From positions 1-40,563 of the forward strand of contig CAKVAS010000021.1 of the NCBI GenBank assembly GCA_934725015.1: a stretch of 40,563 nucleotides of DNA, given 5' to 3'. Made by a program: the position numbers and the translations under genes. Positions 9,126 to 16,275 of this stretch are shown in pieces. The notes beneath the pieces are model-generated. The model saw only the letters and a list, made by a program, of their open reading frames with translations. It was not told where the DNA came from and searched no databases. Positions within the stretch are counted from its first letter, which is position 1. Each line of letters starts with the position of its first letter. The stretch is from an uncultured Bacteroidales bacterium. Its GTDB lineage: Bacteria > Bacteroidota > Bacteroidia > Bacteroidales > UBA932.

Positions 9126-9914
9126 TTATTTTTTACGATTACTTACAGACCTTATGTTGATGATAATCAGAAGAATGAGCACGAATATGAAGATGAGCGT
9201 CATAATCGGGCGAATCTCCGGCGTGAGACCTCCCTTGCGCGCATCGGCGTAGATGTAGGTCGAGAGGGTTTCGAGACCTCCGTTGCCCTTGGTGAAGAGC
9301 GTGACCGCGAAGTCGTCAATCGAAAGGGTGAACGCGAGTATGAACCCGGAAATCATTCCCGGCTTTATCTGGGGGACGATGACCTTGCGCATTGCCTGTG
9401 ACGGTGACGCGCCGAGGTCGAGAGCCGCCTCGTAGATGTTGGACGGCATCTGCCTGAGCTTGGGCATGATGCTCAGAATCACATAAGGGGTGCAGAACGA
9501 GACGTGCGCGAGCACCACGGTCGTGTAGCCCATGCTGACGCCGAGAGCGACGAAGAGGATGAACAGCGAGATACCCGTTATGATGTCCGGATTGAGCATC
9601 GGGATGTCGTTGAGCAGGTTCATCACCTTACGTCTGCGTCCATGCAGATTGTAAATCCCTATCGCCGAGACTGTTCCGAGAATCGTGGACAGGAAAGCCG
9701 AGATGAGGCCGATGGAGAGTGTGTTCTCTATGGCGCGGATGAGCGAGTTGTTCAGCCCGCCGCTGAAGACGTTCCTGTAGAGGCTCAGCGAGAAGCCTGT
9801 CCAGTTGCCGAGCACCTTCGCTTCGGTGAACGAATAAACCGCGATGATGATTATCGGCGCGTAGAGGATAATCAGCAGAATCCATATATATGCCTGTGCA
9901 AAGAACTTTTTCAT
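9126..9914 (-). CDS. potC: Spermidine/putrescine ABC transporter permease PotC
   Basis: A 262-aa inner-membrane permease with about six hydrophobic segments. The cytoplasmic EAA loop EAALDLGASPSQAMRKVIVP docks on the ATPase PotA. The C-terminus is NIRSVSNRKK. It overlaps the end of potB by 1 bp, and potB and potC together form the channel. Order and overlap show one operon. The length is close to E. coli PotC (264 aa). Confidence 0.92.
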   Translation of the reverse strand: MKKFFAQAYIWILLIILYAPIIIIAVYSFTEAKVLGNWTGFSLSLYRNVFSGGLNNSLIRAIENTLSIGLISAFLSTILGTVSAIGIYNLHGRRRKVMNLLNDIPMLNPDIITGISLFILFVALGVSMGYTTVVLAHVSFCTPYVILSIMPKLRQMPSNIYEAALDLGASPSQAMRKVIVPQIKPGMISGFILAFTLSIDDFAVTLFTKGNGGLETLSTYIYADARKGGLTPEIRPIMTLIFIFVLILLIIINIRSVSNRKK

Positions 9915-10699
9915 CAGAGCAGCCCTCCCGCCTCAGTGGCCTGCTTGTCCTCCGAGTCGGAGAACAGGGTCGTTATACCTATGATAAGGAGCATTATCAG
10001 CGCGATGGTGGAGCCGTAGTTCCACATACCGTTGTTGATGTTCTCCTGAATCGTGGTTCCGAGCAGCTTCACTTTGTTGAGGGTGAGAAGCTCGGAAATC
10101 GCGAAGGTTGAAATCGTCGGCATGAACACCATCATCACCCCGCTCATCACCCCGTGCATCGACAGCGGGACCGTCACCTTTGCGAATACCCTCGCCGGGC
10201 TTGCCCCGAGGTCCTGGGCGGCCTCGATGTAGGAGCGGTCGAGCTTTTCGAGCGTGTTGTAAATCGGGTAAATCATGAACGGCAGGAAGTTATAGACCAT
10301 GCCGAAGATGAGCGCCCCCTCTCCGAGCGGAATGCGCAGGAAGTCGAAGAGCGCGACGGTCGCGAGGGTGCGGATGAGCATGTTAATCCACATCGGGAGT
10401 ATGAACAGCATCACCGTGACCTTCGAGCGGTTGAGCTTCGCGTTGCTGAGAATCCATGCCGCAGGGTAGCCGATGAGAAGACATAGAATAGTCGTAATCA
10501 TCGCTATCTCAATGGAATATGCGAACGTCTTGATGTCTTCAGACGTCGTGAGGAATCTCTTGAAGTTGTCGAGAGTAAAAGAGCCGTTCGCGTCGGTGAA
10601 CGCATATATGGCAATCATCACCAGCGGCAGCACCACAAACATCAGCATGAAGATGAAATATGGCAGAGACCAGTATGACCTTTTGAATGTTCTCATCAC
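9914..10699 (-). CDS. potB: Spermidine/putrescine ABC transporter permease PotB
   Basis: A 261-aa inner-membrane permease. Its hydrophobic segments begin with YFIFMLMFVVLPLVMIAIYA, and the EAA loop EAAQDLGASPARVFAKVTVP contacts the ATPase. The start overlaps the potA stop by 4 bp (ATGA), indicating translational coupling, and its end touches the potC start. It is slightly shorter than E. coli PotB (275 aa) but appears complete. Confidence 0.92.
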   Translation of the reverse strand: MMRTFKRSYWSLPYFIFMLMFVVLPLVMIAIYAFTDANGSFTLDNFKRFLTTSEDIKTFAYSIEIAMITTILCLLIGYPAAWILSNAKLNRSKVTVMLFILPMWINMLIRTLATVALFDFLRIPLGEGALIFGMVYNFLPFMIYPIYNTLEKLDRSYIEAAQDLGASPARVFAKVTVPLSMHGVMSGVMMVFMPTISTFAISELLTLNKVKLLGTTIQENINNGMWNYGSTIALIMLLIIGITTLFSDSEDKQATEAGGLL

Positions 10700-12099
10700 C
10701 TGCCTCCCTCAGTTTTCTTCAGGCGGATGTTCTCCGGCTTCACGTTGATTCCGACGAGGTCGTTCTTGTCCCACACGTCGTCCGTCTGGACATATATTTT
10801 CTCGCCGTCGTCGGTCTTGACGGTAAGGAAATAGTGGTTGCCCTTATATAATATGAAGGACACCTGCCCGCTCGTCTTTCCCTCGTCGCTCTCGTCGAGA
10901 AGATCGACGTCGCGGAACTCGATTTCAGCCAGTACCCTGTCTCCCTCCGCGAGGCCTTCGGGAACATTCTCGGCATCCACTTCCCATTCCTCGCCGAGGA
11001 ACGTCGCCTTGTTCTCGCCGGCATATTCGGCCTCGAAGCAGTTGCGCACGCACTCCTTGTGCATGACGTGGATGTCGTTCGGGCGAATCAGCATCCCGAC
11101 CTCGCTTCCCACTTCGAAGGCGTTATAGTCCTGAATCATAATCTCGTAACCTTCCTTCGTGAGGACAGTCATCTCGTAGTGGACACCCTTGAATATGCAG
11201 GACTGCACCACTCCGGTGAACTGCGCCTTGTCGAGGTTGGTGTTGAAGATGTAGATGTCCTCCGGACGTATGACCACATCGACGTGCTCGTCCGGGGCGA
11301 ATCCCTTATCGACGCAGTCGAAGTCGTGGTAGATGAACTGAACCTTCTCGTCGCACGGGATGATTCCGTTGAGGATGTTGCTCTCGCCGATGAAGTCCGC
11401 GACAAAGGAGTTCGCCGGCTCGTTGTAGATGTCCGCCGGCGTGCCAATCTGCTGAATCACGCCCTCGTTCATCACGACGATGGTGTCCGAGAGGGTCAGA
11501 GCCTCCTCCTGATCGTGGGTGACGTAGATGAAGGTGATGCCGAGCTCGCGGTGCATTTCCTTAAGCTCCATCTGCATGTCCTTGCGCATCTTCAGGTCAA
11601 GCGCGGCGAGAGGCTCGTCGAGCAGAAGAACCTTAGGCTGGTTCACGATTGCCCTTGCGATTGCGACTCTCTGCTGCTGTCCTCCGGAGAGCGAGTCCAC
11701 GTCGCGCTCCTCGTAGTCTGTCATGGAGACCATCTTCAGAACCCTGCGGACTCTCTTCTCAATCTCGTCGGCGGGCACTTTCTGAAGCTTGAGCCCGAAG
11801 GCGATGTTGTCATAGACGTCTAAATGCGGGAACAGAGCATATTTCTGGAACACTGTGTTAAGCTGGCGGTGGTGGGGCGGAATCTCCGTGATGTCCTGTC
11901 CCTCCATGACTATGCGTCCCTCGTCAGGCTGCGTGAACCCGGCGAGCATCCGGAGCATGGTCGTCTTTCCGCAGCCGGACGGGCCGAGGAGCGTCACAAA
12001 TTCCCCCTTCCTGATTTTGAGGTTGATGTCCCTGAGAACCTGCACACCGTCAAATGATTTCGAGATGTGCTCGATGTCGATTATGATGTCGTTTGCCAT
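10696..12099 (-). CDS. potA: Spermidine/putrescine ABC transporter ATP-binding protein PotA
   Basis: A 467-aa ATPase that powers polyamine import. Walker A is GPSGCGKTT, the ABC signature is LSGGQQQR, and Walker B is VLLLDEPLAAL followed by the H-loop THDQEEAL. The remainder is a TOBE-type regulatory region ending in VKPENIRLKK. At 467 aa it is about 90 residues longer than E. coli PotA (378 aa); the extra length lies in the C-terminal region, which seems to hold an expanded or doubled TOBE segment (IRPEDIYIF, LIRPNDIHVM and VKPENIRL recur). It is the first pot gene, 56 bp after the porin-like gene. Confidence 0.93.
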   Translation of the reverse strand: MANDIIIDIEHISKSFDGVQVLRDINLKIRKGEFVTLLGPSGCGKTTMLRMLAGFTQPDEGRIVMEGQDITEIPPHHRQLNTVFQKYALFPHLDVYDNIAFGLKLQKVPADEIEKRVRRVLKMVSMTDYEERDVDSLSGGQQQRVAIARAIVNQPKVLLLDEPLAALDLKMRKDMQMELKEMHRELGITFIYVTHDQEEALTLSDTIVVMNEGVIQQIGTPADIYNEPANSFVADFIGESNILNGIIPCDEKVQFIYHDFDCVDKGFAPDEHVDVVIRPEDIYIFNTNLDKAQFTGVVQSCIFKGVHYEMTVLTKEGYEIMIQDYNAFEVGSEVGMLIRPNDIHVMHKECVRNCFEAEYAGENKATFLGEEWEVDAENVPEGLAEGDRVLAEIEFRDVDLLDESDEGKTSGQVSFILYKGNHYFLTVKTDDGEKIYVQTDDVWDKNDLVGINVKPENIRLKKTEGGR

Positions 12100-12123
12100 T
12101 ATGCTGTCTGTGTATTAAAGGAC

Positions 12124-12147
12124 AGGAGCCGCTTAGGCTCGGCTCCT
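12124..12147 (-). terminator. Intercistronic hairpin between porin-like gene and potA
   Basis: AGGAGCCG (12124-12131) and CGGCTCCT (12140-12147) form a perfect 8-bp stem with an 8-nt loop. On the minus strand it is followed by GTCCTTTAAT, a poor T-run. It is more likely a partial terminator or RNA-stabilising hairpin that sets the porin:pot ratio than a full stop. Confidence 0.5.
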
Positions 12148-12155
12148 CTTCTGAA

Positions 12156-13331
12156 TTATTTCTGCCAGAAACGGTGCAGCGCGAGGTTGTATGTTATCCC
12201 GACGTTGAGCGAGAGCTCGTCGAAGCTCATCACGCCGTCGAAGTCGTCAAGCACGCCGAAGTGGTTGGCGTTGGCAATCACCGCATGAAGCCTCAGATCC
12301 TGCGAATCCGCGAGCGGATACCAGTGAAGACCGAGTCCGACGAAGCCCATTGTCCATCCTTTCTTGTTTTCGGGGTCAATCGGGTCATAGAGTGAATAGT
12401 AGTTGTCGATTCCTCCCTTTGCGAAAATGCTGACCTGCGCGTCCTCGTTGTAATATTCGACCTTCGCGTTGGCGAGGTAGCAGAGCATCGGATTGTCCCA
12501 TCCGCGGCTGCGTACCATTCCGTCAATGGAGAGGGTCACATCGCCTATCGTGAATGAATGCCCCGTTGCGAAACTGTTCCACCATTTGCCGGCGAACGGT
12601 GCTTCCGGTTCTTCCTCGACGTCGAAATCGTAGCCGTGGTAGCTTTCGTAGCATCCTGTGGCACCAATGGAGAACATTCCGGTCCACCAGTCCCTTTCTT
12701 CGGTGTATTTCAGCATCGCCGAGAACTTGCCGTCCTGGAAAGGATGCACTGAGTAGGGGGACGACGTCGCCTGAAGCTTGAGGCTGCTGCACTCGTTGGG
12801 CGCTGCCCAGCCGATTGACGCTCCCCACTGATAGGCGGAGTTTTCGTTCCAGAATTTTGATGAAATGTCGAAATGGCAATCGACGTCGTTGGCGTCATAT
12901 TCCGTGAGCGCGTATGCCATCACGTCCTTCCCGACGGCGAAGTCCCACGCTCCGGCGTTCTCCGTTTCGAGCGTGTAGGTCAGAGTCGCCCAGTCGAGCC
13001 AGGTGCTCTCGTCGCTGTGGAAAGAGTTTGTGTAGAGCGGCGTCATCTTGTCATCCGGAGAAAGGAAACTCCAGTCCACGCCAAGCCAGTGGTTGGAGAT
13101 GGAGTAGGAAAAGCCCTTTCCGAATTCGCCGTCGATGAATGTGTAGATTGAAGTGTTGCTGAAGCTGAAATCAAATTCTCCCGCACCTTTCTGGAGGGGA
13201 AAATAGGGATTCGCGTCAAATCTGGCGGTCGCGTTGACCTCCACAGAGCCTTTTTCGGAGCTAACCTCTTGAGCGGAGGCAGCCAACCCACATAGTGTAG
13301 CGGCAGTAATTAAAACTATGAGTCTTCTCAT
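12156..13331 (-). CDS. Outer-membrane beta-barrel (porin-like) protein ahead of the pot operon
   Basis: A 391-aa protein with a clear signal peptide (MRRLIVLITAATLCGLAASA). The body is rich in alternating aromatic/polar strands (for example WTMGFVGLGLHWYPL) and it ends in a C-terminal F/W-containing strand (HRFWQK), all typical of Gram-negative outer-membrane barrels. I do not recognise an exact family; a phosphate-selective-porin-like fold is possible. It is same-strand and 56 bp upstream of potABCD, and the whole group probably shares the promoter at 13449-13456. I infer that it lets polyamines or their sources cross the outer membrane. Confidence 0.7.
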   Translation of the reverse strand: MRRLIVLITAATLCGLAASAQEVSSEKGSVEVNATARFDANPYFPLQKGAGEFDFSFSNTSIYTFIDGEFGKGFSYSISNHWLGVDWSFLSPDDKMTPLYTNSFHSDESTWLDWATLTYTLETENAGAWDFAVGKDVMAYALTEYDANDVDCHFDISSKFWNENSAYQWGASIGWAAPNECSSLKLQATSSPYSVHPFQDGKFSAMLKYTEERDWWTGMFSIGATGCYESYHGYDFDVEEEPEAPFAGKWWNSFATGHSFTIGDVTLSIDGMVRSRGWDNPMLCYLANAKVEYYNEDAQVSIFAKGGIDNYYSLYDPIDPENKKGWTMGFVGLGLHWYPLADSQDLRLHAVIANANHFGVLDDFDGVMSFDELSLNVGITYNLALHRFWQK

Positions 13332-13448
13332 TTCTCATAAAAAGAAATTTTAATTAAACATACGATGTGGCTGCCTAATTGCCGCAATCGTTGATGCAAG
13401 GAAGGCTTTTGGCCGGTCCCTCCGACCTCACCCACACTTTTGCGGGCG
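13332..13448 (-). promoter_or_regulatory. Structured 5' leader of the porin-pot operon (possible cis-regulatory RNA)
   Basis: About 110 nt lie between the predicted transcription start and the ATG. On the minus strand TGTGG and CCACA can close a junction. Inside are GGTC/GACC, GGC-CAAAA-GCC and an imperfect GCATCAACGATTGC palindrome. The string GGAGGGACCGGCC resembles the SAM-I riboswitch core, but the rest of that consensus is missing. It could be an uncharacterised regulatory RNA or only a GC-rich leader. Confidence 0.35.
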
Positions 13449-13456
13449 CAAAGATA
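13449..13456 (-). promoter_or_regulatory. -7 element for the porin-pot operon
   Basis: On the minus strand this reads TATCTTTG, a match to TAnnTTTG, in a very AT-rich stretch. No good TTTG -33 box is visible at the expected distance. Confidence 0.5.
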
Positions 13457-13567
13457 AATAAATAGTTTATAAAATGGCGTTTTTTACGTAAAAATTGTAC
13501 TCAGAAATGGCGATTTTTACAAAGACAGACTTGCATCCTGCAAGAATTGCAGGTTGAGCAGGCCTTT

Positions 13568-14533
13568 TCAAATCATTTTCCAGTCAGCGATGCAGCGGGA
13601 GCTGGCGACGAGAAGGTCGCAGAGGACGCTGATGTCGGGGACTACGAAGTCGGGGGCGTGGAACTCGGGTGCGGATGCCCGGCCGTTGGTAGTCTTGGTC
13701 GTGGGGCTTTTCGCCGCGCTGAGGCAGGCTGCCTCGTCGGCTGCGACCTTGCGGGCGGTTTCGAGAGTGGTCTCGCCGGAGAGGACGAGGACTCCGACGG
13801 CTCCGGCGTTGTTCGCCATGGCGGTATCGGTGTAAATCCGGTCTCCGGTCATCACGATTTCGTCCGGAGCGAGGCCGTGGCGCCGCATGATTCCCTTGAG
13901 CATGTTCGGGTCCGGCTTCCCGAGGGTTACGTCCGGGCGGCGGCCGGTAGCGTGCTCTATGCAGGCGCAGAGGGAACCGCAATCGACGAGGACGGTCGGC
14001 AGGTCGGTCGGGCAGACCCGGTCGGGATTGGTCGCGATGTAGGGGAGTCCCTGCGACGCCCACCATGCGGCGCGGCAGAGGCGGGAATATTCCAGAGTCG
14101 GGTCAAAGGCCACCACAAGCGCGTCCGGGCGGTCATCGGCGGAGTCGGCGCAGGCCTCGAAGCCGGCCTTCTCGAACTGTGACACCATGCTCGGCGTGCC
14201 GAGGAGAAACAGCCTGTGGGCCGCCGGGAGGTGTATCTTCAGATAGTCTATGGCGGCAAGCGAGGTCGTATAGACATTGTCTTCGCTCGCCTCTATGCCT
14301 AACCCGGCAAGTTTCGCGACATAGTCCGCGACCGATTTCGTCGGGTTGTTCGTGAGGAACGAGTAGCCGATGCCGCTTTCCCGCAGCCGCCGGAGCGTGT
14401 CGAGAGTGTAGGGAAATAGCGTCGAACCCATATATATCGTTCCGTCCATGTCGAAGGCGACGTGCCTCACCTTCCGCAGCTTCGCCCTGTCCGCCTCGGA
14501 GAGGGGGTCATTCTTATGCAGGTATTCTGTCAT
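13568..14533 (-). CDS. HAD-superfamily IIA hydrolase (NagD/phosphoglycolate-phosphatase-like)
   Basis: A 321-aa cytoplasmic phosphatase. Motif I DMDGT follows the N-terminal HVAFDMDGTIYMGS; the Thr/Asn motif II is SFLTNNPTKS; motif III/IV includes TLGKPDPNML and VMTGDRIYTDTAMANNAG. The inserted cap domain (ca. residues 90-210) is of the C2A type found in NagD. The likely substrates are small sugar phosphates or nucleotides; the sequence does not say which. It is a single gene with its own promoter, divergent from the hip operon. The start at 14533 places motif I about 30 residues in, slightly more than usual for the family. Confidence 0.88.
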   Translation of the reverse strand: MTEYLHKNDPLSEADRAKLRKVRHVAFDMDGTIYMGSTLFPYTLDTLRRLRESGIGYSFLTNNPTKSVADYVAKLAGLGIEASEDNVYTTSLAAIDYLKIHLPAAHRLFLLGTPSMVSQFEKAGFEACADSADDRPDALVVAFDPTLEYSRLCRAAWWASQGLPYIATNPDRVCPTDLPTVLVDCGSLCACIEHATGRRPDVTLGKPDPNMLKGIMRRHGLAPDEIVMTGDRIYTDTAMANNAGAVGVLVLSGETTLETARKVAADEAACLSAAKSPTTKTTNGRASAPEFHAPDFVVPDISVLCDLLVASSRCIADWKMI

Positions 14534-14610
14534 TGTATATTTCCGCAGTCCTTTGGGAGTCTATGTCGTTTGGGATAAACAGTCTTATGCCCGTCATCTC
14601 TGTAATTCCG

Positions 14611-14642
14611 CAAAGTTAGCGTTTATGACGGAATATTTCAAC
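14611..14642 (-). promoter_or_regulatory. Promoter for the HAD hydrolase gene
   Basis: On the minus strand TAACTTTG (complement of 14611-14618) is preceded 20 bp upstream by GTTG (complement of 14639-14642), close to TTTG-N19..21-TAnnTTTG. It ends 20 bp from the first hip operator, so the divergent hip repressor could affect this promoter too. Confidence 0.55.
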
Positions 14643-14662
14643 TGATGATTTTGCATATTTGT

Positions 14663-14756
14663 ACCCGAAAGGGTTGAAAGTTATTATTATTTCGTATATT
14701 TGTACCCGAAAGGGTTTATTTTGGATGTCGTATCTCCAAATTTTACCCGAACGGGA
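14663..14756 (+). promoter_or_regulatory. Three operator palindromes and promoter of the hip operon
   Basis: ACCCGAAAGGGT occurs at 14663-14674 and 14704-14715, with a third variant ACCCGAACGGGA at 14745-14756. Successive copies start exactly 41 bp apart (about four DNA turns). The -7 element TATATTTG (14695-14702) abuts the middle copy and the third copy ends 7 bp before the hipB ATG, so binding would block both transcription and its start region. This is a likely autorepression site for the HipB-like protein encoded next. Confidence 0.8.
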
Positions 14757-14763
14757 TTATTTT

Positions 14764-14961
14764 ATGCGATTAGGAGAATATATTCGTAACAAACGAAAGA
14801 CTTTCAAGCTTACGCAGATTGAACTTGCGGAACGCTCGGGAGTAGGCATCCGTTTCGTCCGGGAACTTGAGGCCGGAAAGCCCACGGTGCAGATGGATAA
14901 GGTAAATCAGGTTCTCAGGCTCTTCGGGGAGGAACTTCGTCCGGAAAAGATTGCTGAATGA
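14764..14961 (+). CDS. hipB: HipB-like XRE-family antitoxin/repressor
   Basis: A 65-aa helix-turn-helix protein (LTQIELAERSGVGIRFVREL is the Cro/C1-type HTH; the end LRLFGEELRPEKIAE is typical of short HipB proteins). In HipBA and HipBST systems HipB binds operator palindromes upstream of its own gene and binds the kinase or its partner. The start at 14764 is chosen because an upstream in-frame ATG (14659) would translate through all three operators. The stop overlaps the next gene start by 4 bp (ATGA), so the operon is translationally coupled. Confidence 0.85.
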   Translation: MRLGEYIRNKRKTFKLTQIELAERSGVGIRFVRELEAGKPTVQMDKVNQVLRLFGEELRPEKIAE

Positions 14962-15281
14962 TGAAAAAGGCAGGGATTTATATTGATGACATATTTTGCG
15001 GCGTCTTGACGGAAGATGACGAAGGGTATCATTTTCAGTATGATGCCGGATATATGTCCTTGGAGGGGGCAAAGGCTCTCAGCCCGACGATGCCGTTCCA
15101 AAGTGAGGAATATGTCAAGGAGATGATGTTTCCAGTCTTTGACGGGCTTATTCCGGAGGGGTGGCTGCTTGACATAGTGCACAAGAACTGGAAAATTGAC
15201 CCTCGGGATCGGATGTCTCTGCTGCTGACTTGCTGCCGTGACTGCATCGGAAACATAAGTGTAAGGGAATATGAAGGATAA
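14958..15281 (+). CDS. hipS: HipS-like protein (stand-alone HipA N-terminal domain)
   Basis: A 107-aa protein matching the N-terminal subdomain of HipA kinases: the opening strand KAGIYIDDIFCGVL, then YDAGYMSLEGAKALSPTMPF, then the GLIPEGWLLD and SLLLTCCRDCIGNISV motifs. In HipBST systems this piece (HipS) is a separate protein that inhibits the kinase HipT, and this gene occupies the same place in the order B-S-T. It overlaps hipB by 4 bp and the kinase gene by 11 bp. The alternative reading, that hipA was split by a frameshift, is unlikely because the kinase ORF has its own start and a complete N-terminus. Confidence 0.82.
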   Translation: MMKKAGIYIDDIFCGVLTEDDEGYHFQYDAGYMSLEGAKALSPTMPFQSEEYVKEMMFPVFDGLIPEGWLLDIVHKNWKIDPRDRMSLLLTCCRDCIGNISVREYEG

Positions 15282-16236
15282 GTGTCTTTTCTGCTATAGG
15301 GAACTTGGAGACGGAGAGGTCGGATATCATCCTGAATGTGCCATGCGTATGTTCGGGAAAAAGGCTGCGCCTCTTATGCCTTATTCGCGTGACAATATCG
15401 GTGCACTTGCCTTGGAGGTTCTGAAAACAAGCGCTTCAGTTACGGGGGTGCAGGTGAAATTGTCTCTGGACATCAACCGGGGCGGAAGAAACGAGCAGGA
15501 TAAGCTGACTATTGTCGGGCTTTGGGGCGATTATATTCTTAAGCCGCAGAGTTCGACCTATAGGTCACTTCCGGAACTTGAGGATGTGACGATGAAAATG
15601 GCATCGGCTGCCGGAATTGAGACAGCCGTCCATAGTCTCATCCGTATGGCCGATGGGGAACTGGCCTATATCACGAAGAGAATGGACCGGCTGACGGGCG
15701 GGAAAAAACTGTCGATGCTCGATATGTGTCAGCTGACCAACCGTCTGACGGAGCATAAGTATCTTGGCTCGTATCTACAGTTGGCGGAAGTCGTGAGAAA
15801 GTATTCCGCAGCCTCGTTTCTTGATGTGCAGCGTTTTTGGGAAATGGTCATATTCTCTTGGATAACAGGAAATTCCGATATGCACTGCAAGAACTTCTCT
15901 CTTATAGAAAGGCCTGGTGTCGGATATGTCCTTTCCCCGGCATACGACCTCCTTGCCGTGCAGCTCACGGGGATAGCGGACCCGGATGAACTCGCTATGC
16001 CGTTTGTCGGCTATGGTCGAGACGAACGCAAGACCCTTAAAAATTTCGACAGGCAGGCATTTGTCGCCGCGATGGCTGAGTCTGGAATTCCTGAAAAAAT
16101 CGGGAGCAGATTGATTGAACGGCTGAAGTCTTGCAGGGACAAATGGTTCGACATCCTGAATATGTCTTTTTTGTCGGACACACTGAACACGGCGTACAAG
16201 ACTCTGATAGACGAGCGTTTGGAACGCCTGTCATAA
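15271..16236 (+). CDS. hipT: HipT/HipA-like Ser/Thr protein kinase toxin
   Basis: A 321-aa kinase of the HipA fold, expected to phosphorylate a cellular target (tRNA synthetases in studied relatives) and stop growth. An N-terminal CLFC...YHPEC pattern (residues 5-23) could bind a metal. The Gly-rich loop SASVTGVQVK (54-63) holds Ser56 and Thr58, where HipA/HipT have regulatory Ser residues. The catalytic loop GNSDMHCKNFS (200-210) supplies Asp203 and Asn208, and PAYD gives the metal-binding Asp226. All key residues are present, so the toxin looks intact. It lacks the HipA N-terminal subdomain, which is encoded by the preceding gene. Confidence 0.85.
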   Translation: MKDKCLFCYRELGDGEVGYHPECAMRMFGKKAAPLMPYSRDNIGALALEVLKTSASVTGVQVKLSLDINRGGRNEQDKLTIVGLWGDYILKPQSSTYRSLPELEDVTMKMASAAGIETAVHSLIRMADGELAYITKRMDRLTGGKKLSMLDMCQLTNRLTEHKYLGSYLQLAEVVRKYSAASFLDVQRFWEMVIFSWITGNSDMHCKNFSLIERPGVGYVLSPAYDLLAVQLTGIADPDELAMPFVGYGRDERKTLKNFDRQAFVAAMAESGIPEKIGSRLIERLKSCRDKWFDILNMSFLSDTLNTAYKTLIDERLERLS

Positions 16237-16263
16237 AAATGACTGACAGCTTTTTCCTGTCAG
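16237..16263 (-). terminator. Terminator of the PUL operon (minus strand)
   Basis: CTGACAG (16243-16249) pairs with CTGTCAG (16257-16263). Read on the minus strand the stem is followed by TCATTTTTA. It lies just after the GH5/GH20 stop and also separates the convergent hip operon. Confidence 0.55.
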
Positions 16264-16275
16264 GTCCCGTTCCGG

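Noticed and set aside
11059..11823. A 254-aa plus-strand open frame
   Set aside because: Antisense to potA, which has all ABC motifs.
13332..13448. SAM-I riboswitch
   Set aside because: Only GGAGGGACCGGCC fits. The conserved GAUGAAACC-CGGCAACC part is absent, so I call only an unassigned structured leader.
14958..16236. A hipA gene broken by a frameshift
   Set aside because: Two overlapping complete frames with their own starts match the HipS/HipT arrangement of HipBST systems.
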